DNA from: Cucumis sativus
Taxonomy: Eukaryota > Streptophyta > Magnoliopsida > Cucurbitales > Cucurbitaceae
Length of the DNA stretch: 64,000 nucleotides
Direction: 5' to 3'
Assembly (NCBI RefSeq): GCF_000004075.3
Contig: NC_026655.2
Coordinates: 5,022,001 to 5,086,000, forward strand
The position numbers were made by a program, and so were the translations under genes. Below are positions 1-9,948 of the stretch, piece after piece (the first letter of the stretch is position 1; each line of letters opens with the position of its first letter). The notes beneath the pieces were generated by a model. The model did not search any database. It was not told the origin of the DNA and was given only the letters and a program-made list of their open reading frames with translations.

Positions 1-20
1 AATTTTATCCCTTTTTCTTG

Positions 21-32
21 ATGGCTGTTTGA
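21..32 (+). promoter_or_regulatory. Minimal upstream ORF (3 codons) before the HD-Zip start
   Basis: An ATG at 21 opens a three-codon ORF (Met-Ala-Val-stop) that ends 32 nt before the HD-Zip ATG, in a different frame. It would matter only if the transcript starts upstream, which the window edge hides. Arabidopsis ATHB1 is known to carry a conserved regulatory uORF (CPuORF33) in its leader. Whether a longer uORF lies left of position 1 cannot be seen here. Confidence 0.3.
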
Positions 33-64
33 AAAGAAGGAATCATTTCTTTTTATTTAGGCTT

Positions 65-1683
65 ATGGCGGGCCGGAGAGTCTACGGCGGCGACGACGGT
101 GGTAGTATAAGTGGTGGTTCTTCTAATCATAGTGTTTTACTTCAGAATCGTTGTGGGTCTTTTGCTTCTGAGCCTCTTAATGCTCTGTTCCTTTCTGGGT
201 CTTCTTCTTCTTCCTCCCCTTCTCTGCTTGGTAACTCTCTTCTTCTTTATCTTTTCAGTTCTTGTCTCTGTTTCTTTGATTTCTTTCATGTTTCTATGTG
301 GAATTTATGGTTTTGTTTACTCTTTTGGTTTCTCTATTAATTATGATTGAAAAAAAAAAAGCTTTGTATCTGTTGAATTTTCAATGATTTTTTGGCTGTT
401 TGAATTGGATCATTAATCTCTGATTTTGAGAGTAAATGTAATTTCCTTTTCCTGAGTTTCTTTCTGATTTAAGTTTGTTTTCTGTTTGTTACCTCTGTTC
501 AATTTTGAAGCAGAATGTGTGAGATTGATTGATATCATTTGACTTGTATCACTTGTTGAGTAGAACTTGTCTGCTTGTTTTGAGATGATATTTGATTATC
601 ACTTCTAGTGTTTTTAATGTAAATTAAACAGATTCTGTTGTTAGGCTGATGTAAATGGCGCATTAAATAGACGTTGTTCGATTACATACATGCCCAAGTT
701 GATCTTCTTGACAGATTGTTCTGGTGCAGGTTCAAGATCCATGATGAGTTTCGAAGATATTCGTGGAGGAAACGGATCGAATAGATCGTTCTTTTGCCCG
801 TTAGATAGTGAAGATAATGGGGATGAAGACTTGGATGATTACTTCCATCATCCTGAAAAAAAGAGGCGATTAACCGTTGATCAAGTCCGGTTCCTCGAGA
901 AAAGTTTCGAGACCGAGAACAAGCTCGAGCCAGAAAGGAAAGTTCAATTAGCGAAGGACCTCGGTCTGCAGCCTCGTCAGGTTGCTATATGGTTTCAAAA
1001 TCGCCGAGCTCGGTGGAAAACTAAACAGCTGGAGAAGGACTACGAGGCTCTTCAATCCAGCTATGGAAGCCTTAAGGTTGACTATGAAAACCTACTCAAG
1101 GAGAAGGATTCACTAAAAGCTGAGGTAAAATTTTAAAATGTTCTTGAAATTTCAAATTTCAGTACCATCATTACTTATTAAGCGCTGTTGGGTTTTCATG
1201 ATTACTAAGAAACAGTAATTACATGGATATATATTGCAGATTCTTCTCCTAACAGACAAGCTGCTACACAAAGAAAAAGAAAGAGGAAACTCTGTGCTGT
1301 CTGAAGTTGACAAATTTGGTGAAGAATTACCACACAATCTGGTTGCTGATTCAAATTTGGAGGATGAAGTTTCCAAATCTTCAAAGCTGGGTTGTAAGCA
1401 AGAGGATATCAGTTCAGTCAAAAGTGATATATTTGATTCAGATAGCCCACACTACACTGATGGGGTTCATTCTTCACTTCTAGAGCCTGGAGATTCTTCC
1501 TATATTTTCGATCCTGATCAGTCCGACTTATCGCAGGACGAAGAAGATAACTTGGGAAGGAATCTATTGCCTCCTTATATCTTCCCAAAGCTCGAAGATG
1601 TCGATTACTCTGACCCGCCCACAAGTTCTTGTAATTTTGTATTCCCCATTGAAGACAATGCCCTTTGGTCCTGGTCTTTGTGA
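65..1683 (+). CDS. HAT5: HD-Zip class I homeodomain-leucine zipper transcription factor (ATHB1/HAT5-like)
   Basis: Three exons at 65-230, 730-1124 and 1240-1683 give 334 residues, all with GT-AG junctions and closing phases. The homeodomain spans about residues 98-155 and carries the helix-3 core [10 protein letters not shown] (143-152). A leucine zipper follows immediately, with leucines every seven residues at 156, 163, 170, 177, 184 and 191. This fused arrangement is unique to plant HD-Zip proteins, which bind pseudopalindromic CAATNATTG sites as dimers in the nucleus. The N-terminal FLSG...RSMMSFE stretch and the aromatic C-terminus (ALWSWSL, probably an activation motif) resemble ATHB1/HAT5 from memory; that clade call is less certain than the family. 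The protein is longer than Arabidopsis ATHB1 (272 aa), mostly through an acidic Ser-rich tail. The start is the first in-frame ATG after a stop-containing leader. The first 64 bases are probably 5' UTR cut by the window edge. Confidence 0.93.
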
Positions 1684-3448
1684 GTCTTTTTCCATGTGCT
1701 TTCCTTTACCATCTTCATTACCTAAAACCATGTTTTTCTAGTAATTTTAAGTCTAAATCCAAGCAATGGTAGCTCACGGCCATATGTCGATCCTAGCCGA
1801 GCCGGGTTTAGTTTCTGTCGACGATTTCGATCCATCCTGTAATCTTCTTGGGTTTTGGTCGAGGGTGGTTTTTATTGTTAAATAATCCTTGTTTCCTTTT
1901 GAATGTGATTAAATAATATCTTCTCAATTATGTTGCCACCTTGAAGGGATGCTGTTCATTCACCCTATCAGCTTGTTGTTGCTTTTGAAGATGTTAAGGT
2001 TTTTCAAATTGAATGCCATTATTTTCACTGTATTTTGAGCCCCATTTCAGATGTTTGCTTGGGTCTCTCTTTCTAGACCTTAAATCTGTAGGCTTTTTGT
2101 TCACAATTGTTAGAAATCACAAATCAGAACAAGCAAATAATGGATGGCTAAGGAGGCAAAATGATGAGAAGAAAAGGCTAAATATTTTTCTTCTGTTTTG
2201 TGGAGCAGTGTCTCCACAAACAAAATGAAGACTGATCTGATACCTTATGCTATTTGATGATTTCTTTTTGAAGCAATGTAATGAAGAGAAAAGCTAGTTG
2301 ACTTTATCATATGCCATTAATGGGTAGCTTGCAGAATCATGTCACTAATAAAGTTTCTTGTTCTGGTGGGGATTGTTCTTTTTTTCTTCTTTTCTTTGAA
2401 GGTGTTGGCAGTCAACTTCAAGATCCAAGCTTTGCTATTGGACCAAAATCATCTTTTGAGTATTGCACTCCATCTAAGTCTAGTGACACAGTGACAACCA
2501 CCAAATATATACCCAATACACCTGAAGAATTTACATCTTTGACTCATCATTTTAATAGAAAAAAAAAAATTAAATTTGTATATGGAATTAGTTTATGGGT
2601 ATATGACAGTAAACGTCCATACATTTTCACGATAACATGCTATTGTATACTTCGTGGATAAACATTCATGGTGATTTTGTTTTTTGTTACGTTTCACCTG
2701 CAATTCCTCATTTCTAGAGGAGATGGTTGTTTTTTTACATATATGCCAACTATATTCTCCTTATCTAGCTAATACAAGATTTTGTTTACCTTTTCTGACA
2801 AAGTTGATGTCTCATAAATCGATATATAGTATGTATAATTCGTTTAAATGATTTTGGACTAAAAAGATAAATTGAATAAAATAAATAAGAAACCAGACCG
2901 ATCGAGACAAGGTCATGATTGGCTAAGAGATGTAGGAGCAAGACTTTCAGGCCTCTGACCTCGGCCTATGTACGGCCAAGGAGCTGAACTTCACACAAAG
3001 TGTGCTCAACACGCCTTCGAGACTAAGAATCTTACATAAGATCCGATCAGGTTATCAGATAACCAGATTGCGAAATGAAATAGGTCTCATTTGTAAATGT
3101 ATTGTTATAACTCTACGTGAGATCATTTGAATCTTATTGACTTCCACATTTTATCACTGACTTAAACATCATAGTGTGTACCCTAAACCCTCTCCTGGAA
3201 ACAAATTCATTACAAATGTGAAGTGAATGTGTGTTCTCATGTTTGAATTTCACCATCAACATAAAAGAAGTAAAATATAAAATTAACCATTTCATAGCAT
3301 ACATACCGTTAGTAAACTCACATATCAAACACAAATTTCGCTTCATAACTTCATTTTTGCAAACAAAACGAATCAACCCATTGGTGAGTAAAAGTTTAGA
3401 GAGAAAATGAAGGGAATAAAAGTATAAAAAGAAAAGAAAGAAAGAGTG

Positions 3449-3472
3449 GAGAGGAGAGGAGAGGAGAGGAGA
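3449..3472. repeat. (GAGGA)n pentanucleotide microsatellite
   Basis: About five copies of a purine pentamer lie inside a longer purine-rich tract (3400-3475). Read on the minus strand it is a CT-rich tract like those in plant 5' leaders, and a minus-strand TATA-like sequence lies near 3606-3622. Confidence 0.8.
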
Positions 3473-4148
3473 CAAAGCACATGGTGAAGTGGTAAAGTTG
3501 ATCAGAATCTGTATAGTGTTGTTGTATGATGAGGCATTATTTAGAGTGGAAGAAGCTGTGTGTATGTGTGTGTGTGTTGCAATGGAACACAAAATCACTT
3601 TATTGTTATAAACATATATATAATGGATGAGAAGATGTAATTAAAATAAATTGGATATTTCATTAATAATAATCATTCTTAGCTTGAATTTCTTCACTTT
3701 TTTTTTTTTACAAAAAAGGAAAACACAACAACAACAACATAATAATAATAATAAATGGTCCATTTGATGCTGATTTCCCACTTACATCCCATTGCCCACA
3801 TAAAACTTTTGAGCTTAGTCAAATTATCCCATCCAATTCAAATTAAAAAAAAAAGAAAACAAAATTTTCTACTTCAATATAACCCATACATTTTTTCAAA
3901 CTTATTCCCATCTTTTTCCTTACTTTCTCCAAAATATGATACAACCAAATTCTTAATCCCACTCTGATCAAACCCATTCTTGAGATCAAATTCACATTTA
4001 CTAATTAGAAAGAAGGATTCACATTTTGATTGGCAGTGTTGTGATGTATGGATAGATATGATAGTGATGAAATTTGAATAGACTTATCAAAATAATAAAA
4101 CAAATTTAAGGGGGAGATATTATAAAATTAAGAAAATAAAAAAGGGGG

Positions 4149-4905
4149 TACGTGGCGGGGATTTATTGGGGAATAGAAAAGGTCAAGGAAACGGCAGAGC
4201 TACCTTATCCGTTGACTGTAGAGAATGGAGAAGAAAGTCGAATGAGAGAGGGACGCGTGTCAGGTAATAACCGGAGGTAGCCGGTACCATGAAAGCCCGG
4301 AAGTGAGGGGATTCGATGGATTAAAGCCACGTGTGCATATGATGGGTACGATCTTGTGAGATTAAGGTTTTTGGCAAAAGGTGAGTTTTATTAAAACGAC
4401 ACAACCGTCACCATCAACGCGGGGACAGACAGTCACCGCACTATGGTAAAATTACAAATTATAATTTTAAAATAAATAAAACCCTAAAGCCTCGTCTTGG
4501 AATCTCCATCGTGCTTGGTCCCACTGACGTGGACGTGCTTGACCACCTGGCAAACGATCCGTGACTAGATCAGACTCAAAACACCACCACCCCCCTGCCC
4601 CCACCACTTCCACCTATTTATTTCTTTTATAATTACATACATTATATATATATATATATATATATTCCATTTATTAATAAACTTGAGAATGAAGTTTTGT
4701 TATATTCAATTTTAAGTACAACTCAATTGATTGGAAAGGTGTGTAATCTATGGTATTTCAAAGGTTATAATGTGATCACAAACTACATTAGTTTGGAAAG
4801 GTAACGAAGCAATGGAATGCAAAATTCATTAAATGTGTGGACGTCACACGTGTATTGAAGTCATGACGTGTACCTCCTACTTTGTGTTGGGTTCTACTCC
4901 ACGTC
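4149..4905. promoter_or_regulatory. Cluster of ACGT-core (ABRE/G-box) motifs with a CE3-like and a W-box element
   Basis: Motifs seen are TACGTGGC at 4149-4156, TTGAC at 4212-4216, ACGCGTGTC at 4253-4261 (the core of coupling element CE3), CACGTGTG at 4328-4335, TGACGTGG at 4525-4532, ACGTCACACGTGT at 4841-4853 and TGACGTGTA at 4864-4872. ABRE plus CE3 is a known arrangement in ABA-responsive plant promoters. The host segment (4140-4620) is clearly more GC-rich than its surroundings. Both flanking genes point toward it with their 3' ends, so the target is unknown. A possible plus-strand TATA-like sequence lies near 4612-4620. Confidence 0.45.
4643..4665. repeat. (AT)n microsatellite
   Basis: An uninterrupted run of alternating T and A, about 11 dinucleotides long. 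Confidence 0.9.
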
Positions 4906-5280
4906 ATATCCACATATTTCTCCATCCATCTTATTTTGTCTACATAATATTTTCAACAAATTCAACCCTTATTTCTTCCTTTCCTTTCCTTTTATAACAT
5001 TATTATATCTTATCTTAAATTTTATCTACCGACGCTATTACATTCAAATGTTTACACGTAGTTCCTTATTAATTTTTTCAGGATCATCCAACTCAATTCA
5101 TGAACGTTTGTACCAAGTTGTATCGCATTAGGATACATACTACTGCTACTAAATGCTTAATAAAAACCGTTGTATGTTATATTTTTTAATTGGTCAAGGT
5201 GATGCATTTTCGAAAGAATTTCTCTATTTTCATGTATTTTTTTAATTAAGCAAGTTCATTTTATTTATAAAAAAATGTCT

Positions 5281-5314
5281 CCATTACCATTACCATTACC
5301 ATTACCATTACCAT
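5281..5314. repeat. (CCATTA)n hexanucleotide microsatellite
   Basis: Five full copies of CCATTA plus a partial sixth, without mismatches, in AT-rich intergenic DNA. Confidence 0.95.
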
Positions 5315-6281
5315 CTATCGTTTTAAATTTATTAATTGAAATGTTAGCAATGACGATAAAACAAACAATTTTAATTCGATAGTTTTGTTATTTAATTTTT
5401 TTTAATATTAATCACTTTTAGTTTTTAGATTTTGAATAAAAGTGTGATTGAAATAAATGGTTTTTGAGAAACTTCTAAATATAAATAATGCAATTGAACA
5501 TGACATAAGAACAATAAAATTAATTTGTTATAAATTAAAGTAAAAAAATGGATTAGTATTAATTTTAAAAGTTATAAATTTTGTATGAGTTTAATTGATA
5601 AAATTATAAATTTTGTTAGTTATTTATGTAAACATAATGTAATGAGGAATATAAATGGATCAATCTACCAAAGTTTAGGATTCTTTTTCTTTTTGCTACA
5701 TTAGTCATTTTCTTTTGTATAGTATGGATTAGTATTAAATTTAAAAGTTAGATTATAGAAATGAGCAAAATATGAGTACATCCATCAACATTCAAACTAC
5801 CTACGTTTTGCCCATACACATATCTCAATAGTCAACAATATTCAGTATGGATGTCACCAAAAACATTGCATCATATAATATATATATTATAAAATTAAAA
5901 CTTATAAACCGAATAGTTACAAAAGCATTCGATCTCTTGAGACGGAAGTCATATCAATATCATCACTAAGTCAAACTCACTTTAATCATAAGTGTAGTTG
6001 GACTCATTTTGAGGGAAAAAGAACGCTTATCGCATCATACTTTCATAACCCAAAGTAAAATGCAACGAAAACACAAAGTAGGGATGGTGAGAGATTAAAT
6101 TTACAACTTTAACTTAAGCATGAAGGAAGAGGCAAATTGATGGAATGTGGTGTGTTTGAGGTTGAATTTATGATGAAGGGTCCAAAATATTTGGTTTGGG
6201 GAATGAATTAGCTTTTCTCCATCAGATCATAAGGCTATGGGAGACCTTCAATAATGGCCGTTTCACTCTTTCATTCACACC

Positions 6282-8872
6282 TTAAAATTTGATCTTCTCC
6301 TTCAACAACACCACTAGCTCTTGCTGAAAAGAAAGAACAAAACAACCATACTTATGTTATGTAATCATTACAATTTTGAAACAATGTTCGATTTTGTGTT
6401 TAATGAATTCATAATTTTTTTTATAGCTCGTAGTAAAGGTTTTCAAATAACCCGATAATCAGAATAACTCAATCTATCCAATTCAAATTGTAAGAATTTG
6501 GTTGCATTAAGTTTTTTATGTTTTTCTCGATTCGATTGAATTCAAATTAGCTTTTAAATAGTCTAAGTTAATCCAATCAAACCCGAATTTCTTATTTTGT
6601 TAATATATATATAAAATTAACCCAACGATCCAATCCATTTACACTCTAGCTCGTAATACTACGATTCTCAACATCACTAACTTCATATTTATTACTCAAT
6701 TCAACTTTAATTTATAAAAATTACGATTATAACCTTATTTCTATTTGGTTCTTAACTTCTCAAAATAAGACATTTGATCATAGAGATTAAGTTCTCATAA
6801 TTCATTATTAGTTTCCAAATGTAATTTTAAATCGTTGGATTATCAACGATTAAGAAAATCAAAATCAAACTCATCTAGATTTTATTGGGGTGATTTTTTA
6901 AAAAACAAAATTTAAAGTTATATAGAAAGTAAATTGGAATCTCAAAAACCTAAAGAGCCAATTTGAAAAACAATTGCCTATAACTTACAAAAAGAGTAGT
7001 AAGTATAGTGTTAGTATTGCTTTGTCAACTTTCTTATTTAATAACATATCAATAAGTAGACATCTCATATGAAATAAATGGTTATAGTTGAGTTTCATGT
7101 AACATCCAAGGCTACACCCCTATCATACCATAATTCAACCATTTAATAATTGACACTTTTGACTAAAATATACTTATGTCATGTGTTGAACTCATGATCT
7201 CTTAGTTATCGAGATTCTTTAGCAATATGTCAACTCAAGATGGTTAAATCATCTCTAAAATATAAGGTTAGTTTATTAAACCTTCAAACTTTCAGTGATA
7301 AAAATTGAGCACTAAAACTTACGTAATCGAACCATCAAATTTGTAACAATCTTATAAATGCAAATATTCAATTTTAAAACTATGTTTGTTTTGGTAATTT
7401 AGAAATATGAATTTTAAGTGTTTGTTTAGCTCTTAGATTATGAAAGCCCACTCCATGTTTGCTCCACCGATTATCATAATCCTAGAATTATGACTATTCT
7501 ACATTTTTTATTTTATTTATCGAATCCTTCACTCTCCCTTTCACTATTCCTCACTATTCTTCACTCCCTCTTTCACGGTCTCCATCTCTCTTATGTCACT
7601 ATTTCTTACTTCTCCAACAGAGATTATAATAATTAAAACTATAATAATCTGTATCCAAACATAAACTATAATAGTCATAGATTATAATATCTCACTTCAT
7701 GCCCAAACTTGTGGTAGAATGTTAGGTAAAGGCACCCTAAAATGTTAGGTAAATCAGTAAGTTATGAATTATATAATGAATTAAAAAAAGAAAAGAGAGA
7801 GAGAGCTTACTATTAAGCAAAGAAGAATACAGCCGGCGGCACCAGGAAACAGAGCGTACCAGAAATTGAGCTGTTGCATCTTAGCTCCATCGATGAACAG
7901 TATCGGCAAACTTGCAGCTGTTAACATTACAATAAAAAAAAACAAATTCATATCTATAAACAAATCACAAACGAACACGAACATTTACAAATTGAGTGGC
8001 TTCGTTTTAACCTGGTGGGTGCGTCGAACCAGTATAGATCATAAACGCCATTGATGCAGCCAAAGCAGAGCTTCTAGCCAGCCATCCAGGCCCCAACAAA
8101 GTGAACGCCAAAACCCCAATTGCCGCACACCCAATCTGAGCCAGGAAAATGTTGTATTTCTGCGACCAAAAAAAGAAGAAAAAAACTCCATCTCAGCAAA
8201 GAAAAAAAAATGAACTTTTGGGTTCAAATTAAAGAAATTGCTAGTACTCGAGCTGCAGGGGCTGAGGGTGTTGCGAACAGGACAGCACAGACGGCTCCTA
8301 ATGGTGCAATTGTCATAGAAAGCCCCTTTGGGGCTAGAATCTGATCCATTTTTCCCAGCAATGCCATTGCTGCAAATGCTCCTGTTTCATCAATTACAAT
8401 ACAAACATTACCCATCTCGTTATTTTTCGTATCGAATTTCAGTTCCCCGACATGGGTTTCATGGAAAAGTTCTCATAGATTATGATTCAGAAGGAGCCTT
8501 CGAACCTGCAGAAGGCCAAAGGATGTCACTGAGGGGAGGAGAAACAAAGCCTTTCTCTGGTTTTGACCCATCTGAAACCGGTGTCCCAGCAATGCTGGAC
8601 GCCACAATACTCCGGTGACCGATTCGGTCGCTGCCCCTGTTTCGCCTTCTTCTCCAATCGTTGAATAGTCCCAAAGACCTAGCGGAAATCCCTCGTTTTC
8701 CATTCAATAAATGACAACTCGGCAGCAAAGAAACGAATGAATGGTTGAGCATACATCCCGATGGAACTTGAATATTTTCTATGTAACTGGGTTGATACGG
8801 CTCATTATTGTGACAATGGCGGCCGCCATAGTGGTGGAGGTGGTGATGAATTGGCTTCAATTGCAGGCTCAT
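6282..8872 (-). CDS. NITR2: HPP-family integral membrane protein, probable chloroplast nitrite transporter
   Basis: Five exons in transcript order are 8872-8506, 8381-8248, 8159-8012, 7917-7811 and 6323-6282. They give 265 residues with consistent phases. The first ~80 residues are Ser/Arg/His-rich with few acids, as in a chloroplast transit peptide. Four hydrophobic segments follow from about residue 123 to 250. The family signature THPP (213-216) continues into AASLP across the exon 3/4 junction. The protein ends in a short basic tail encoded by a 13-codon last exon behind a 1487-nt intron. Arabidopsis HPP proteins At5g62720 and At3g47980 (NITR2;1 and NITR2;2) have been reported as chloroplast-envelope nitrite transporters that feed stromal nitrite reductase; function here is inferred from that. 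The start is the ATG giving a plausible transit peptide; in-frame upstream codons are open but not family-like. Confidence 0.88.
7183..7242 (-). repeat. Possible tRNA-derived SINE remnant in HPP intron 4
   Basis: Read on the minus strand, GAGTTGACATATTGCTAA (A-box-like) is followed about 40 nt later by GATCATGAGTTCAAC (B-box-like), the spacing of an internal Pol III promoter. The copy is diverged and no tail or target-site duplication was found. Confidence 0.35.
7415..7715. mobile_element. Possible MITE-like foldback element in HPP intron 4
   Basis: The segment begins with a TGTTTGTTTAG-like end and finishes with a partly inverted end (TATCCAAACATAAA). Near the right end are palindromic ATTATAAT-rich arms, and the middle is a pyrimidine-rich stretch. 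It has no coding capacity. I recall similar sequences as abundant in cucurbit intergenic DNA. Terminal repeats are imperfect and no target-site duplication was certain. Confidence 0.3.
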
Positions 8873-9948
8873 TCCGGATTCTACGCTTGACCCACCTCCA
8901 ACCCTCTGTACTTCTATCTCAACCAGACGTTTTGGATATTTGGCGACAAAATATAGGGAAGATCGAGAAAACAGAGAAAGTATGGGAAAAGCCGCAAAAC
9001 GAAGTTTGTGATATACAATAAAAAAATATAGAAAATAGAATATTGTCAATAGATTAATAGCATGCAATGTAAATTCAAACGCGAATCTGACAAAGACACC
9101 ATTTGGAGAGGAATGAGATTTCGGGAAAAGTTATGAAAGAATGGCAGAGGCTTGAAAAAAGTACTCGAAGCTGAGTTGCAGACTTGACCTTTGAAGACGT
9201 CCAAAGGTCATTCCCATAAAGAGACAACTCCATTTCTGTATCTTTGCCACTTCTCAAACATTAGAAAAAAACCCCAAAAGCTAAATCACATTAATAATGG
9301 GAAAATGAATAAACAATAGCAGCCTCTCTATTTTTCTCTGTCCCATCGTGCTTGTCCTTATCTAGGATTACTAAAAAAATCTTAAGCACCCAATCAATGA
9401 AATTGGATTTAAAGTCTAGTTGCATTTAAATCACTATTTGAAGTGAACAGCGACTGAAAGGGTCAGGAGTTTGACGAGGAGAATCCTTTTGCAGAAGAAT
9501 TTGTCAACTCCTGATACAGATTTGACTGTCTTGAAAGTATATAACAGTAGAGAAAAAAAAAACTTCATTTTTCTGTCAGGAATGTCTAGTTGTATAAAAG
9601 AAATTATTGGTTTAAAATTTAGAGGAAAAGGAGACAGCAGAATGTTAGTGGCAGTAGGTGGCAAAGTTTGGTGGCTTAGTGTTTACTTATTAACGTGACG
9701 TTGAAACTTAACTGCTCTTTTGCCACAGCTTAAACAAATAATAAAAATTAATCATTATGATGACAGCTTTCCTTCTACAAAACCATACATTATCGGTAAC
9801 TTCCCAGTCAAGACACGGTGATGTTAAACTATCAAACTCCATGATCTGTATATTTCATTGAGAGAGATGAAACATTCAAGTGCTGCAAGAGAGTTGCAGA
9901 AGATTAACGGATCTGGGGTCAAAATAAGCATTTCTTTTACAGAAAGTT
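8873..9948. other. Intergenic: HPP promoter/leader and LRR-kinase 3' region
   Basis: Both flanking genes are on the minus strand, so this 1.1 kb must hold the HPP 5' leader and promoter (8873 upward) and the 3' UTR of the kinase (below 9949). I see no further gene. Confidence 0.6.

Larger units (their letters stand above)
1684..6281. other. Gene-free interval between two convergent genes
   Basis: This holds the HD-Zip 3' UTR (roughly 1684-2000), AT-rich DNA, an unclassified GC-richer block at 2890-3120 that may be a repeat remnant, a purine-rich (GAGGA)n tract near 3449-3472, and a second GC-richer block at 4140-4620 listed separately. No ORF here resembles a known protein. The longest (minus strand 3134-3598, 154 codons) has low-complexity, hydrophobic composition and no recognisable domain. 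Confidence 0.7.

Noticed and set aside
111-350. Overlapping ORF in the HD-Zip first exon and intron
   Set aside because: A frame shadow of the real exon: low-complexity Leu/Val run and no homology.
2890-3120. GC-richer block that could be an LTR or other element remnant
   Set aside because: No terminal repeats, primer-binding site or coding trace was visible, so it is only noted as unclassified.
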